Assembly: GCA_944990035.1 (NCBI GenBank)
Contig: CALYLX010000034.1
Span: forward strand, 620,001 to 684,000
DNA: 64,000 nucleotides
Reading direction: 5' to 3'
Source of the DNA: Clitopilus passeckerianus
Lineage: Eukaryota > Basidiomycota > Agaricomycetes > Agaricales > Entolomataceae
Of this stretch, positions 1-11,343 are shown one piece after another (the stretch's first letter is position 1; each line of letters opens with the position of its first letter). Made by a program: the position numbers and the translations under genes. Below the pieces are notes generated by a model. It was not told the DNA's origin. It made no database searches and saw only the letters and a list, made by a program, of their open reading frames with translations.

Positions 1-978
1 TGGAATCGGAAACATATGGACTACCATATTCTCATTCTACGACATGCAATGTACTCAGGCAGGAGGTTACCACCCCGTGTTCGACATTCGGACGTGCGTT
101 CGAATGAAACGGATTGTATGTAACTAACGCCTCTTGGCCTTTGCCCTATTCTGATTCACCCCCCGTAGCTGCCTCGCTGCAAAACCTGGGTTCAAAAATC
201 TTGCGTTGATACCCAAGGCGCCATCGACTGCCATGCCGCAGCCACCTTCTGTTTCTTGGAACTATTTCAACCTTATTACGACGCAGGTGAGTTTGAAGAA
301 TCCGGTAATTATACTATTTCGTCATCTAATGAGAAAACAGGCTTGAATCCGTATGATATCACCAAGAAATGTGAAGGAGACGTAAGCGAGACGTTGTGTT
401 ATCCCGTCATGAGGTGAAGAATGGATTCGCCTCGCCTTATGGTCTACAGACCTCTGACACGTGAAACCATAGGCACCTTATTCAGTATCTCAACAAGCCG
501 GAAATTCGAGCACTCCTCGGCGTCGACCCCTCCATAACTTCCAATTTTACATCGTGCGCACAGTCCGTGGAAGACGCCTTTGCCACCACCCTTGACATAG
601 AACACGTCAGCACGCCCTACACCGCCGCCCTTCTCGAACGCGGTGTCAAATTCCTCATATACGTCGGTGATCGCGACTGGTTGTGTAACTGGCTTGGGGT
701 AGAGAGGTGGATGTTGGATCTGGAGTGGAGTGGTAAGAGGGAGTTTAGAGAGGCGGAGATGAGAGGGTGGTTGGTTGACGGAGAGAATAAGGGAAAGACA
801 AAAGGCATAACAGGATTCAGATTTGCTACGATACACAGAGCTGGACATATGGTGAGCTCAAGTTGCTATTTAGGTGTGAAAAGAGAGAGAGAACTGATTT
901 GTCTGTTAGGCACCGTACGATCAACCTAAAGCTGCTCTTGAACTCATCAGGCGCTGGATAGCTGGAGAAGACCTGTAG
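1..978 (+). CDS. Serine carboxypeptidase (peptidase family S10), 3' part
   Basis: C-terminal part of a secreted or vacuolar serine carboxypeptidase that removes C-terminal residues from peptides; the 5' end lies outside the window. Coding runs from base 2 through exons separated by short introns (first one 116-168). Visible signatures are the cysteine-rich region (CVRMK, then LPRCKTW and SCVDTQGAIDC), RALLGVD, the catalytic-Asp region YVGDRDWLCNW, and the catalytic-His region HRAGHM. The protein ends in DQPKAALELIRRWIAGEDL before a TAG at 976-978. The last intron begins GTGAGC just after the codon pair HM. The gene is a paralogue of the complete gene at 58510-60544, with matching intron positions. 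The nucleophile serine exon is upstream of the window, so activity cannot be judged. Family assignment is firm. Confidence 0.9.
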
Positions 979-1091
979 CACGGAGATATTTACCAAAAAC
1001 ACCATATATCGTACATATAGCTACCATAAATATCGTGATTGGAACCAAAATAGCGAATGCCAACGCAATTTACGGATATTACCAATCTTTT

Positions 1092-4000
1092 CTACAAGCC
1101 AGTGTGCATGATCGGCACCCTGGCATGAAGTGGGAGATGGTCCTTAACCTTCTTCATTGCAATGTGCAAGGCCTCAGCAGCTTCTCTGGGATCTGCCTCC
1201 CCAAGGTCATTTCGCAAAAGATGCTTGTATACCTCTCGACTGGCCAGCGCAGCTGCAAAATCGCTGACACTCCACATAGTTCCAATAACGGAGCGCGCAC
1301 CTGCAAACTGTAGGCCTGCAGCCAAGTGTATGCTTTCGTCAGGAGTTGCTTGGTCCCCCTGAGACGTCATGCATGCCGAAAGAAATGCGAATTGGACGGT
1401 GGAAAGGTCGAGCTGCATCAGCTGTGCCAACTTCAGGGGGCCGTCGTGGAGGTGTAAGGCACTGTCGAACGGATATTGCTGGTCCTGTATCGCGTGACCT
1501 GAGAAGTGTAGCCATGTGTGCTTGGGGAGTGCCTCTTTGACGGCATGAATATTACCGTCTTGTCCGACTAATGCAGTTAAACTTGCGGGGTCACTTTTAC
1601 AGAAGAGGCGTAGGATCTCCATTTCATAATCGACGGCGGGGAGGGGCGGTTGTCCTGGGGCCTCAGGCTGTCCGATAGCGAGCATATGGAAAGGGGCTGC
1701 TGTTGCGCTATCCGCTTGGAGGAGAGATTGGATACTGGAGATATAACTGGAGATGGATAGCTCAGGCAATCCATCCCGACCGTCGGTGTAAGGGCCAGCG
1801 GCATGGATTGGCAAGAAAGCCAATGGACCGGTGGGATACCACCATATTCTAGGGAGCGAGCCAGATGTCGACGGACCGAGGTGTTCGAGAATAGGATCTA
1901 CGATCCTGTTCCACAGCTCCTGCAGGACTGGAATGACGAAGGCTTGCTCGAAATCTTCTGGAGTGATCGAGTCTGTATACATTTCCTCGACACCGGAACG
2001 AAGGGTGTTGCCGAACTCGTTTGCATCTTCAGCTGACATGTTGGGTAGAGGAATATGGCCAAGTGTGATCTCCGCCTCTTTGGAAGAAAGGATGATGGCG
2101 TCGCATTTGGTTCCGTGAATGTTGAGGGCGACAATGGTTCCTCGTCGAAGTAAGCGTAGCAACTGTGGATTCTGGCGTAGCCCCAACTCAGGTGGGAACG
2201 CGGTAGAATGGGTGGTGCGATCTCGTTGGAGTTTTTCCAACCGCTGTGCAGCCGAACGGAGCGAAGTTGCTTCGTCTAAACCTCGAAACCTTGCCTTGTC
2301 ACGCTTCAGCCAACCCAGGTCTCTCTCCACTCTGGCCAGATGCTCAGGGTCATTTGGGCGTAGGTCGATAAGTCGCTGATGCGCAATTTTGACAGCCTCC
2401 TGCAAATTCTCCATAATATCTAAGAGACCTGGAGGCAATTGGCGGTGTACGTCCTGGAGTTGAGATGAATGAATTGTTGTTTCGTCATGGGCCTGCCGGG
2501 AGAGACCTTGCGCAAGCAGCGTAGCTTCATAAGAATCTCGTCCGCTAATGGTGGCGAGATTTTGAGACCGCAAGGCCTGGGACCAAATGATGCTTCGACC
2601 CGATTCAAGTACTTGGACTGCCATATCAAGGTTATTGAGCCCAATCGCATGCGTAGCCGCCCGACGCGACAGCTCCTTGGAGGGGGAGGAAATGATATCG
2701 TATCTCGCAAGCCTGCAACGCCTCTAGCGCCTGACCAGGATCCTCTGCAGTTTCGGCTAGTGTGGTCCAGTCCATGGCAGCCTGTAACCTCGTAAGAGGG
2801 GTGCCTGAGGAGCTGAGCACATCCATGAAGGTCTCTCGAGCCGAGGAAATGTGGCTTTCCCGGTTGGGTAAATTGTACTTCCACGCTGCTGCAAACAGTT
2901 GTCCCCTGTGCAAGAGGAACTGTCCACGTCGGGGTGCCTTGGGTTCGGCCTTTTGTAAAGAGGCTTTCGCATGATGGAGTGCCATGTCGAGGTCCTCCTC
3001 TTCTTTTGACAAGCGATAACGCTCCTGGAAGGCTCGAGACAGATTATATTCAATGTGGGATTCCAGATGGAGTCTGCCGAAGAACTCTTTCCTGGCGATT
3101 ATGAGTAGGCGGATAGCGTCTGATAGGTCTTGGTAATTCTTGTTGTGCGCTCCACGCAAAGTCAAAACTAATCCATGAGTAACCTTCGGGGGCATCGCCG
3201 CTGGAGTGATTTCTTTTAACAGCGACAGGGCTGATTGTGAGTGTTCGAAGGCTTTGTCGATATCCTCGTCGATATCCTCAGGCTCCGACTCGGATCTCGC
3301 TTTAGCCAGGAAGCGGGTGGAGAGGCAGTCCGCGAGATCTGCTTCGTAGATGGAAAGCAGAAAATGGGTTGTGGGGAGCTGAGAGATGGCATTCTGGCAC
3401 TCCACAATAGCGGCGTCGAGGTCCTCAAGCTGAGCATGCTGGTGATATGATTCGTGCAAGGCGAGGGATAGGAGATGACAGCACTCGGCTTTGAAAAGGT
3501 CGACTCCCTCTGGTCCCTGCGTGAGGCCTACATCTAAGGTCATGCTGCCGCGGCGGGCAAATTGGAGACAATTGTCTAGATCAGAGATGTCTCCGCGGGA
3601 TCGGAACCGTTCGAGATATGCATTTCCGATTACAGATGAAATTGAAGATGAGGGGTCCTTCGTGAACTTCAGAAGCGAGTCGATGATATGGTCAAGACTT
3701 TGTGAGTCACCTGTTGCCCTATACTTGGCGAGGAAGCATTCGGATAATTCGACCGACAGAAGCTTCACAGCTCTAGGAGCAAACAGGCTGGGTTGCTTGT
3801 CGCAAATTTCCAGAGCACGAGTTGACGTATCAACGACTACATCCAGGATGTCGTATTCATTGTCTCGCTGAGCCTTCAAACGTTGTCCATAGGCCCAACA
3901 CCTCACGAAGATCGGCATATAGTCGACGCCCCCGTTAGTTGATGGGCCACTGATACTTCGAGCGAAGGCAGTGGCCGTGCTGGCGATACCGGCATCGAGG

Positions 4001-4664
4001 AACTCGTCGTCACGATTCAACTCGTATAGGAACAACGCCATGAGTCCGAAGAGCGACTTGGTGAAGGTGTGCTGCAAGCTATGCTCCGTGGCGGTTTCTG
4101 GGAGCTGGGCAAGCTCCACGATCGTCTGTTTCAAGATATCTTCATTGGTCCTAACAAAATCCCCAAGATCGTCAGGATCCACGGCAGGAGATGACGAGAG
4201 GGTGTTCAAGATGGAGGAAAGTAAGAGCCAGTGGGGATTAAAATGATTGGCGGAAACAGGTCTCGTGGAGGTGGTCGGACTGGAGGGCGTGGGGGGGTGA
4301 TGCGGCGGTGGCAGGCATCGCAAGCTTAGTTTCGACTTGGTCAAGGGTATCGAGGAAGCTGAATCCGAGATTCATGATTCGATCGAAACTATTCTGGACA
4401 TCCCCCGTAGTATAGATTCTTTCGGTTTCTCTTCCAGGTTCGCGAAAGGTAGGCGGATCAAATGCAGAAGGGCGTTCAATGTGTGGTATGCTTTGCTGGA
4501 TGGAAGGCGAATGAGTTAGCGCACTTCGAAGTCACCAGGAACAAACTTACAAGAATTGACGAAATCGTGGAAATATTACCCTCGAGCCATCCCGTTAGTT
4601 CGTCTGCACTCACTGTTCCTGTAGGTAACGGGGATAGTACATTGGTGGGCGTGCGGGACTCCAT
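1092..4664 (-). CDS. TPR-CHAT protein (caspase-like CHAT peptidase), reading frame interrupted
   Basis: CHAT domains are caspase/separase-fold cysteine peptidases, often fused to TPRs and often used as regulated-death or defence effectors; here the substrate is unknown. The N-terminal two thirds (4344 to about 2720) are alpha-helical TPR-like repeats (for example DLDAAIVECQNAISQLP). The C-terminal 510 residues (2624-1092) hold the CHAT domain, with the catalytic His in LHFSGHA, the catalytic Cys in FLSACMTS, and the family GARSVIGTMW segment. A likely start is the ATG at 4664 (MESRTPTNVLSPL), with an intron whose donor follows SSIL. The frame breaks twice: at a run of seven C on the coding strand (4291-4297) and at a run of five C (2682-2686). 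Removing one C at each restores a continuous family-like frame. This is either base-calling error or a recent pseudogene. The upstream start could also lie near 4858. Confidence 0.8.
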
Positions 4665-4858
4665 CGATCTCCAGCGACGCAGATGTTGAACGAATGCTTC
4701 ATCAAATGGGCTGAAGGGTTCCTGGGCATCTATGGGGTTCGTTGGTAAACTTGATATTGTCGAATTGTCAGAAGGATTCTCGAGGTGAGGCTACCAAGAA
4801 ATCGTACCCTTGGGAAGTATGTTCGGGTGAGTGATCCTTGTCGTCGTCTCTCGCGGAC

Positions 4859-5752
4859 ATGCTGGGAGAGCACAAAGAGGAAAGGTGAAGGGCTCCGTGA
4901 TAATATAGGAAAACGTAACAGGACAGCACTGGCAGCTGTGCAGAATCAGATCATCTGAGCTGGAAGCTGTGCCAAGCAGTCCGTAATTCTAGAGGAAAAC
5001 TCATACAGATCATGGTGGTCGTCACGTTGATCTACATCCCTGGTAAAAGATGCTGTTCCTTGACAGATCCCACTACACTGAGCACAAGTACAATTCCACA
5101 TGATCATGCTGCTGATCATTACCAGTTTGCGGATTGATAGATCTTCCAGTCCTCCACTCGACTTCACTGACCTCACTACAACTCCTATCTCGCTGGAGGT
5201 TGAAGGTCTGCGAATTCGACGAGGCGCCCCGAAACGTTCATGTTAGAGTGGGGCAAATAAGGATATACAAAGTTAGTATCGCTCACGTTTTACAGTTGTG
5301 TTTACCAAAATAGCGTTGTTAACGGTTTCTGGAGAGGCATTGTTGATCCCATCGGAATTGTCGGCTTTTTGGTCTGGTGCTTCTTCCCTCGATTTGGTGA
5401 ACGACCCGACGAATCCTTGGACGAATCGCCAAACCGGTATGGTATGATTCGTCGAAGGCTTTGGTGAGCCAAACGTCGATGGAAAGCCTTTTTGAGACGT
5501 TCTGTCGACTTCTTGGGCCAAGTGGATGCGGCTTGCGGGGTGGTTCAACGGATCCCTAGGGAAAGTTAGGGGATGCCGCTTCAATGACGGATTAAACCGT
5601 GCCGGATCTAGGCTTCCGGGAAGATTCTTCCCTTCGACAACATTGGCAAAGCCTATGAAGCCTGAATTGGAACCCCACGCCACAATTTCAAAACGATCTG
5701 TTGTTTGAGATGTGAGAGATTACAGGACGGGAAAGGTATGGGACTATAGCCG
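4859..5752. other. Intergenic, no convincing gene
   Basis: Between the 5' end of the CHAT gene and the 3' end of the NADAR gene. One 136-codon minus-strand open stretch (5273-5683) has protein-like composition but contains no ATG, no recognisable motif and no clear splice partner, so it is not called as a gene. An open stretch beginning MSARDDDKDHSPEH at 4858 could be an upstream exon of the CHAT gene, but its frame does not join simply to the rest. Confidence 0.5.
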
Positions 5753-6515
5753 TCACTTCGAAATGTTTCCTGACTCGGTTTCTCTCAACCTCCTTCGTAC
5801 CTCCATCAGTGCTCTCCCCAGCAAATTCAAGCCCCACCCGTCACCTCCTTTCCCGGCTTTCACAGCTTGCATAGCTGTCGATTCCCCTCTTCCAATTCCC
5901 CAAATTTTGTCCCTCGGGGCGGCTTCGACGATTATCGTCTCTCTGGTGGCAAGTAGCTTGTCTCGAAGCTCAGTGTTCTGCTGATATTTCAACAGGTTTC
6001 CTTCGACGACAATCTTGCCCCGGTGATTGTGCCACGTGGTATCGGAGAAGTTAGTGACGCGACGGCCAAGCCGCTTGACGTGAAGAAGAGCGGTCTTTGT
6101 CGTTTGCGATTCCGTGGAAGAACAGAGAGCAATGATTTGCCTAGCACTTGGAAGGTCGTGGAACAGCAGGGCTTTGTGCAGCATCATCCAATGCTCAGTG
6201 GTAGGGAACGTGACAATTATGTCCTCAGGTGAGTTACCCCCAGCTGCGATGCTGATTGTTGAGGTGAAGGTTGCAGGATACCACTGGGAAGCCCAACCGC
6301 TATTATGAAAACGTGTCAGAACAGGCAAGTTGAATTGTATCAAGTGCAAGGGTGACCTACTTGATGTGTTTCGTCGTGTAGAAGCATGTATAATCTTCTG
6401 GCTTAGTTGTATGATTCATTGGTGGCAGCGACAGAATTTCAGATGAAGGGCCTGGCACCCTGTCGGAGTTTGTCACTTGAGATTTTTTGGCATTCGAGGT
6501 TTTTGCTCGAGGCAT
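5753..6515 (-). CDS. NADAR (YbiA-like, DUF1768) domain protein
   Basis: NADAR proteins are N-glycosidases of the YbiA/RibX fold. Known members hydrolyse riboflavin-pathway intermediates, and some remove ADP-ribose from guanine in DNA. Two exons, 6515-6361 and 6299-5753, joined by a GTAGGT...TAG intron, give 233 residues. A polar 35-residue N-terminus precedes the domain. Domain marks in order: GWASQWYP, FPTTEHWMMLHKALLF (the conserved E-H-x-M-x-x-K-A motif), ARQIIALCSS, LGRRV, TWHNHRGKIVVEGNLLKYQQN, LLATRETIIVEAAPRDKIWGIG and the ending GLNLLGRALMEVRRRLRE. All expected catalytic-pocket motifs are present, so the protein should be active. It lies 1.1 kb upstream of the CHAT gene on the same strand. 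No nucleic-acid-binding fusion is seen. Assignment is firm; the substrate is not known. Confidence 0.93.
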
Positions 6516-6937
6516 GCTTTGAGAATCTGACTTCCAGGCAAAAAGTGCGTGAACTGTGAGAAGCAGGTTCGGCCAAGTGCTAGACCAGAGATGTGGAGAA
6601 CTGGAGTCATTCTGGCTGTGCTAGGTTTGCGGGAACGAGGCTGTGGACAGAACATTGAGACTGGAGGGGCGCGCTACCCGCCTCGGCAAGTGCCGTCCTC
6701 CCTTGAACCTCACCACCTCGTTGCCAGAATGGACAGATTTCCTCATACATTTTCGGGATACGAGATTTACGTTATAGCACACAAACAGAACTATCTTAGC
6801 CTGGAGAAGAGGAAATTGAGATCAAACCACTCGGGCAGATGATCGTTTTTATGTGCCTGTGGTCCTTGGTGTGTTCCCCCGATCGGGCGACTTGGTTCCG
6901 CACTTACTTAGGGCTTCCTTCCGAACCTCCATCACCA
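6516..6937. other. Intergenic region between divergent genes
   Basis: About 420 bp between the NADAR start (-) and F1 start (+). It must contain both promoters. I see no conserved element or extra gene here. Confidence 0.5.
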
Positions 6938-8563
6938 ATGAATATCCCTGAGCTGCCAGTAGACCTGTGGCTTGGAATAGCAGATTTCATACCAGAAAAG
7001 GATCTACGCAAGCTGTACTCTGTCAACCGTGCCCTACTCGAGCGTTGTCTCGCCTCGAGGTACCGCAAGGTATGCCTTATCAATTATCGTGGATCCACCA
7101 AGTCCGCGAGAAAATATGTATTCCATCTCCTGTAAATTTCTCTGCCAAACCTTTCTTACGGAACCATGCTAAAACAACGTTCCGGTCACTAGTCAACCTC
7201 ACATCCTCCCTCGAATCCGCTGCATTGAAATTAAAGCTTATACATTCCAACCACTTTTACCAGTCGTAATTGAAGCCAGCTCTCGTCGCTATCGAATGGC
7301 GTCCATTTTACCAACGAACTTAGGGAGTCGGCTGGATTCAAATCTCGAATTGCCGGATATCTTCGAGCTGTGCAGGCAGCTTGTTTCCCGACTTCCGCTG
7401 TCCATGATATCGCTCAAAATAGAGGGATACCGGGACCTGACACGGGAGTTCTTTGACATAGCGACGTTTTCGTGGAGGACGTTGGCGAAGCAACTAGAAT
7501 GTCTATCAATCCAGAGTTCCTGGCACGAACTTGTGTACCTCCTCAAGGAGACTTCGGTCGCACTTCCGCACTTGGAGAGTCTGGAATTGACCAATGTTCG
7601 GCATATGGACCCAAAATATTGTCTTTTCTCGCCGGACATAGACCCTGAGGCAGAACAACACTGCGCTGCCTTTTTTGAAAGCCTGGCGCCAACATTGCGT
7701 TGCCTTGACGTACAAGTGTGCCACGATTTAGGCCCGTCAGGGGACCATTTCTTCCCCAAAGTCCTTCAATCTCTCAACGTAGTCCCATCGCTTCGGTCCT
7801 TGAAGGTTTTTGGTGACTACAAAGCGATGGATGGCCTTACAGCTTCCCTCCATCAGTTCATTGGAAGAATCGCTTCCACCCTCGAGGAGCTCAGCATAGC
7901 TCCTTACGAAAGTGTGCCGGCGATCTCAATCTCACTCACCAATATACGCAGTATGACCATGCTCTACTCCAACATTACCACAGCAAACGGAGACCTTGCA
8001 CCAAAAATGATGCCTACAGCAGCGGCCTATGTGAATTCCAGCTCGAATTTAAGGTCGTTGACTATGGAAGATTACCCCTTTCTCTGCCGAGAGCTCGAGG
8101 CATTTCTCCTGTTTGTAAAGCCATCCCTTCTAAAGCTACGATACCTTGACCTCCGCCTCCTCTCTCTCAATCCTCAGCTCCTTTCGCTACTAGCTAGCAC
8201 GTCACCCAATCTCCTAAATCTCAGGTTGTACGTGACTCTGATAATTCCTGATGCCTCTCTGGAGATGACGACACGTGTCTCGAGATGGGGTACAGCAGTC
8301 CCGTTCAAAGAAGTGAGTACACCATTTTACAATCCAGCTGGATAACGAGGAGAAACCTGACAGTGATAAACTGTGAAACTTAGGAAGAGTGGTCACCTGC
8401 GTTTAGAGATCACGAGCCTCTACTCTGGGGGTTGGAGTATCTCACCCTGAGATTGCCGACCGATGCTAGGGACATTCCTCTCCTCAACAACCAGCTGAGA
8501 GTGGTATTGGGAGGAATGATACCCTCGTTGAAATCCATTATAACTATGAAACCATACTATTGA
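6938..8563 (+). CDS. F-box-like / leucine-rich-repeat-like protein F1
   Basis: First of five paralogues in this window. Three exons: 6938-7131, 7193-8312 and 8384-8563. Exon 1 encodes an F-box-like helix set (IPELPVDLWLGIADFI, then KLYSVNRALLERCL). The first intron splits a Leu codon exactly as in the paralogues and is followed by QPHILPRIRC. Exon 2 carries leucine-rich segments (LPDIFELCRQLVSRLP, LRSLKVFG, LEELSIAPYE, LRYLDLRLLSLNPQLLSLLA). Exon 3 carries EEWSPAFRDHEPLLWGLEYL and ends with TGA at 8561-8563. The likely role, from family architecture only, is a substrate receptor for SCF-type ubiquitin ligases; the F-box match is weak and no partner is visible. All three frames join cleanly, so this copy is intact. 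It stands alone, about 40 kb from the F2-F5 array. Confidence 0.78.
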
Positions 8564-9050
8564 CTAAAAAGCACGAAGTTACAAGTATGGAAATAAATCT
8601 TCGTCTTGTATTCCATTAACCTTGCATTTTATTTCATCTATCACACAGGATGCTACGCTATCCACACATTGGCACCAAACAATTAGATACTCATTTCGTT
8701 GGGTATTATTTCCTCCCGTCTTACCTTCCAGTATCAATGCATTTATCCATGATGATGACAAATCTGCGATTATCCATGTTGGGCTTGGCAGGGGGTGGGC
8801 CCCAGGACACGGTGACACTGTGAGTTCAGCTGTAGTTGCTGTTGCGTCGACTTACTCGGTTGCAGGCCCCTTGGGCAAGCCTTTTGATCTAGGGCTAGCG
8901 CTGGGCACAGGACCGCCATTGATGGCTCTCAGATATGAGCGATAAGCTGATCGTGCCATCGATAGCATTAACTGTATAAATGACCAAGCTTCAGAGCCAA
9001 TATTGTAGCTTCTCGGCCAAATCGTATTCGAACTGAAAAGACAACCCACC
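8564..9050. promoter_or_regulatory. Upstream region of UGT1 with TATA box
   Basis: The 487 bp between F1 and UGT1 hold a TATAAA at 8975-8980, about 75 bp before the UGT1 ATG. The UGT2 paralogue has a TATATAA-type box at the same distance upstream (17586-17592). No gene is seen here. Confidence 0.5.
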
Positions 9051-11184
9051 ATGTCGTCTAAACCGGTCCATCTGCTTCTTGTTGCCATTCCGGCATGGGG
9101 TAGGTCTCTTTACAAGTCTACGGTAGGGCGAGGAACCCCAGCTGATTATTTCATCTTTCGTAGGTCATATCCGCCCGCTCTGTGTTTTAGCCGCCAGAAT
9201 CGTGAATGAACGCCCGGACGTTGTTATCACTTTACTTGCCGCTCCATTGTTCCTTGACAAAACGCTGAACGAGATCACGAGGCAAGCAGAGGATGATGCG
9301 GGTAAAGAGGCACTCAAGCGTATTCGGTGCGTTTCTCAGATCTTAAAAATACTCATCTCTGACCCTGATCCTGGCTGTGGCTCGAAGCGTTGTTGCCACT
9401 TTTCAAACAGAAGAACAGGGGCTCTTCATGGTCCTCGGTCTCTTCTGTGAATCTTATGCGAACGTCTACGAGAAGCTCGTCAAGGAAGAGCCTGTCAGCT
9501 GTGCCGTGAAGGGAACTACCTTCGACGCGATTCCTGCCCCATCTCTTGCCATCCTAGATGTTTGTCTAAACTAATCCTTGTTGGTACGGGGGACCCTCAG
9601 ATACTGATGAGGATTTCTGTCTAGTTCTTTGCACCTCCTTTGCAGATCGCGACGAGAGGAGTCACTCCGAGCGTTCCTATTCTTGCATGGGTCTCCGGTG
9701 GTGCAGCGGCTCTGATCAGACTCTTCGGACCGGAATCCTTGGGTGGGATTGGGGACCTTCGAACAAAGATTGAAGAAGTCGCAGCTCAAACCGGCCGAAC
9801 TACTGAAGAAGTTGGTGATGAGGTATGTACAGATTTTCCTCTTTTCACGATCCTAGTCAGTCACTTAGGTGAATGATGATAGGTTTTGGAGAAAGTCGAT
9901 GGCAGCATAATTCAACTCGCAGGTATACCACCAATGTACGACTGGGAACAGTTCCCTCAACGCGTTAGTACTCTATCGAGCAGCTCGTTTCTGAAAATAG
10001 TCGCTAATAAGTCACTGCTGGGTATAGATGCCGTTCTCTGTTCCAATGTCTGGTCTTATTGTAGGCGGTACGATGTAAGTTTCTCCGATATATCATCAGC
10101 CCGGTGTAGCCATCTCTCAACTCGGGGCAGATCCCTCAGAGGCGCAGACGGCATTATCATCGCCAGCTCCGAAGCATTCGAGAAGGAGCCTATCGACGCG
10201 TACAGAAATTGGGTCGCGGAATCTAACAGGCCTGTATACGCGCTCGGACCACTTCTGCCTCCTGGCTACGGAAAGACACAGATCACTGCGGACAGGAATG
10301 CACCCATTGATACTTTCTTGGGGGATAAACTTGCTCAATTCGGTGAAAAGTCGCTTCTATTTGTGAGTCTACGCCCTATACATTGGAACCAATGAAGTGA
10401 TGTATCCAAAATACAGATCTCTTTCGGCACCGTGTTCTGGCCAACCTCGCAGGAACATATTGAAGAGCTCATCGACGCTTTGGTTGAATTTGAAGTTCCC
10501 TTTGTACGTTCTGTCCTGCCTCATCTATTGCATCTCCTCATAGTTACAATTTCAGATCTTCTGCCATGCTTCTCCATTCGCCAGAATTCCTGATGAATTA
10601 ATCAAGAAAGCCGAAACCTCAGGCCTTGGTCTGTTTTCGACCTGGGCGGCACAACAGACCATTCTAAACCACCCGGTGAGGGGCCTTCTAGATTTAGCTG
10701 GAAATTTCAGTACCAATTCCCATCCGTCTGTAGGTCACGGGCTGGTATTTGACCCACGGCGGTCATGGTGGGGTAACCGAATCTCTTGGCGGTGGAGTTC
10801 CAATGCACGTTCATTCAGATTGGTGTAGCTCTTTCCCTCAACTAAGTTCATGTTCCATCCAGGATCTTCTGGCCTTTCCATGGTGACCAACCTGCGACAG
10901 CGCTGCATGTCAGTGCCAATTTAGGCGCTGGAATAGAACTCATCGAAGTTCGTACTGGACTAGGACTCAAACCGCTCAAACGAAATGGCCAATCCGCGAA
11001 GGGTACTTGTGAGGCGGCTAGAGAGGAGTTGCGATCGGTTGTGAGAGATGTGGTCAGGGGCGAGAAGGGAAAAGAAATGACAAGGAATGCCCAGAGGCTG
11101 AAGGTCGAGTTTGCTAGTGCTTGGGAAGAAGGTGGAATTGCAAAAGCTGAGCTCAGGAAGTTGTTTGCAGACTACCTCAAGTAA
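9051..11184 (+). CDS. GT1-family UDP-glycosyltransferase, copy 1 (UGT1)
   Basis: Transfers a sugar from a UDP-sugar to a small lipophilic acceptor; the acceptor is unknown. Eleven exons (9051-9099, 9164-9326, 9388-9559, 9625-9822, 9883-9963, 10028-10074, 10131-10362, 10417-10503, 10556-10675, 10734-10804, 10863-11184) sum to 1542 nt, or 513 residues. The catalytic-His region is PAWGHIRPLCVLAAR. The C-terminal donor-sugar region holds ISFGTVFWPTSQEH, WAAQQTILNHP, THGGHGGVTESL and PFHGDQPATA, equivalent to the UGT signature. In the nearly identical UGT2 the signature has WAPQQ, so copy 1 carries P-to-A there. Intron 10 starts with GC (10805) where UGT2 has GT. The 3' UTR is also duplicated for over 100 bp. 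Family assignment is firm. Confidence 0.93.
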
Positions 11185-11343
11185 GATACGAAGTGGATGG
11201 AATAAAATATGATTATTGTGTTATAGCAAGGTTCTCGACCATGCGGTGTACAATATACGAGAAAAGTATTCAAACTAGTTTACAACTAAAAGTAGAATGC
11301 ATTTTATGAGCCACTCCAGACAACAAACTGATAGTCTTTCGCA

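Noticed and set aside
5273..5683. 136-codon minus-strand open frame between the CHAT and NADAR genes
   Set aside because: Contains no ATG, no family motif and no supported splice partner.
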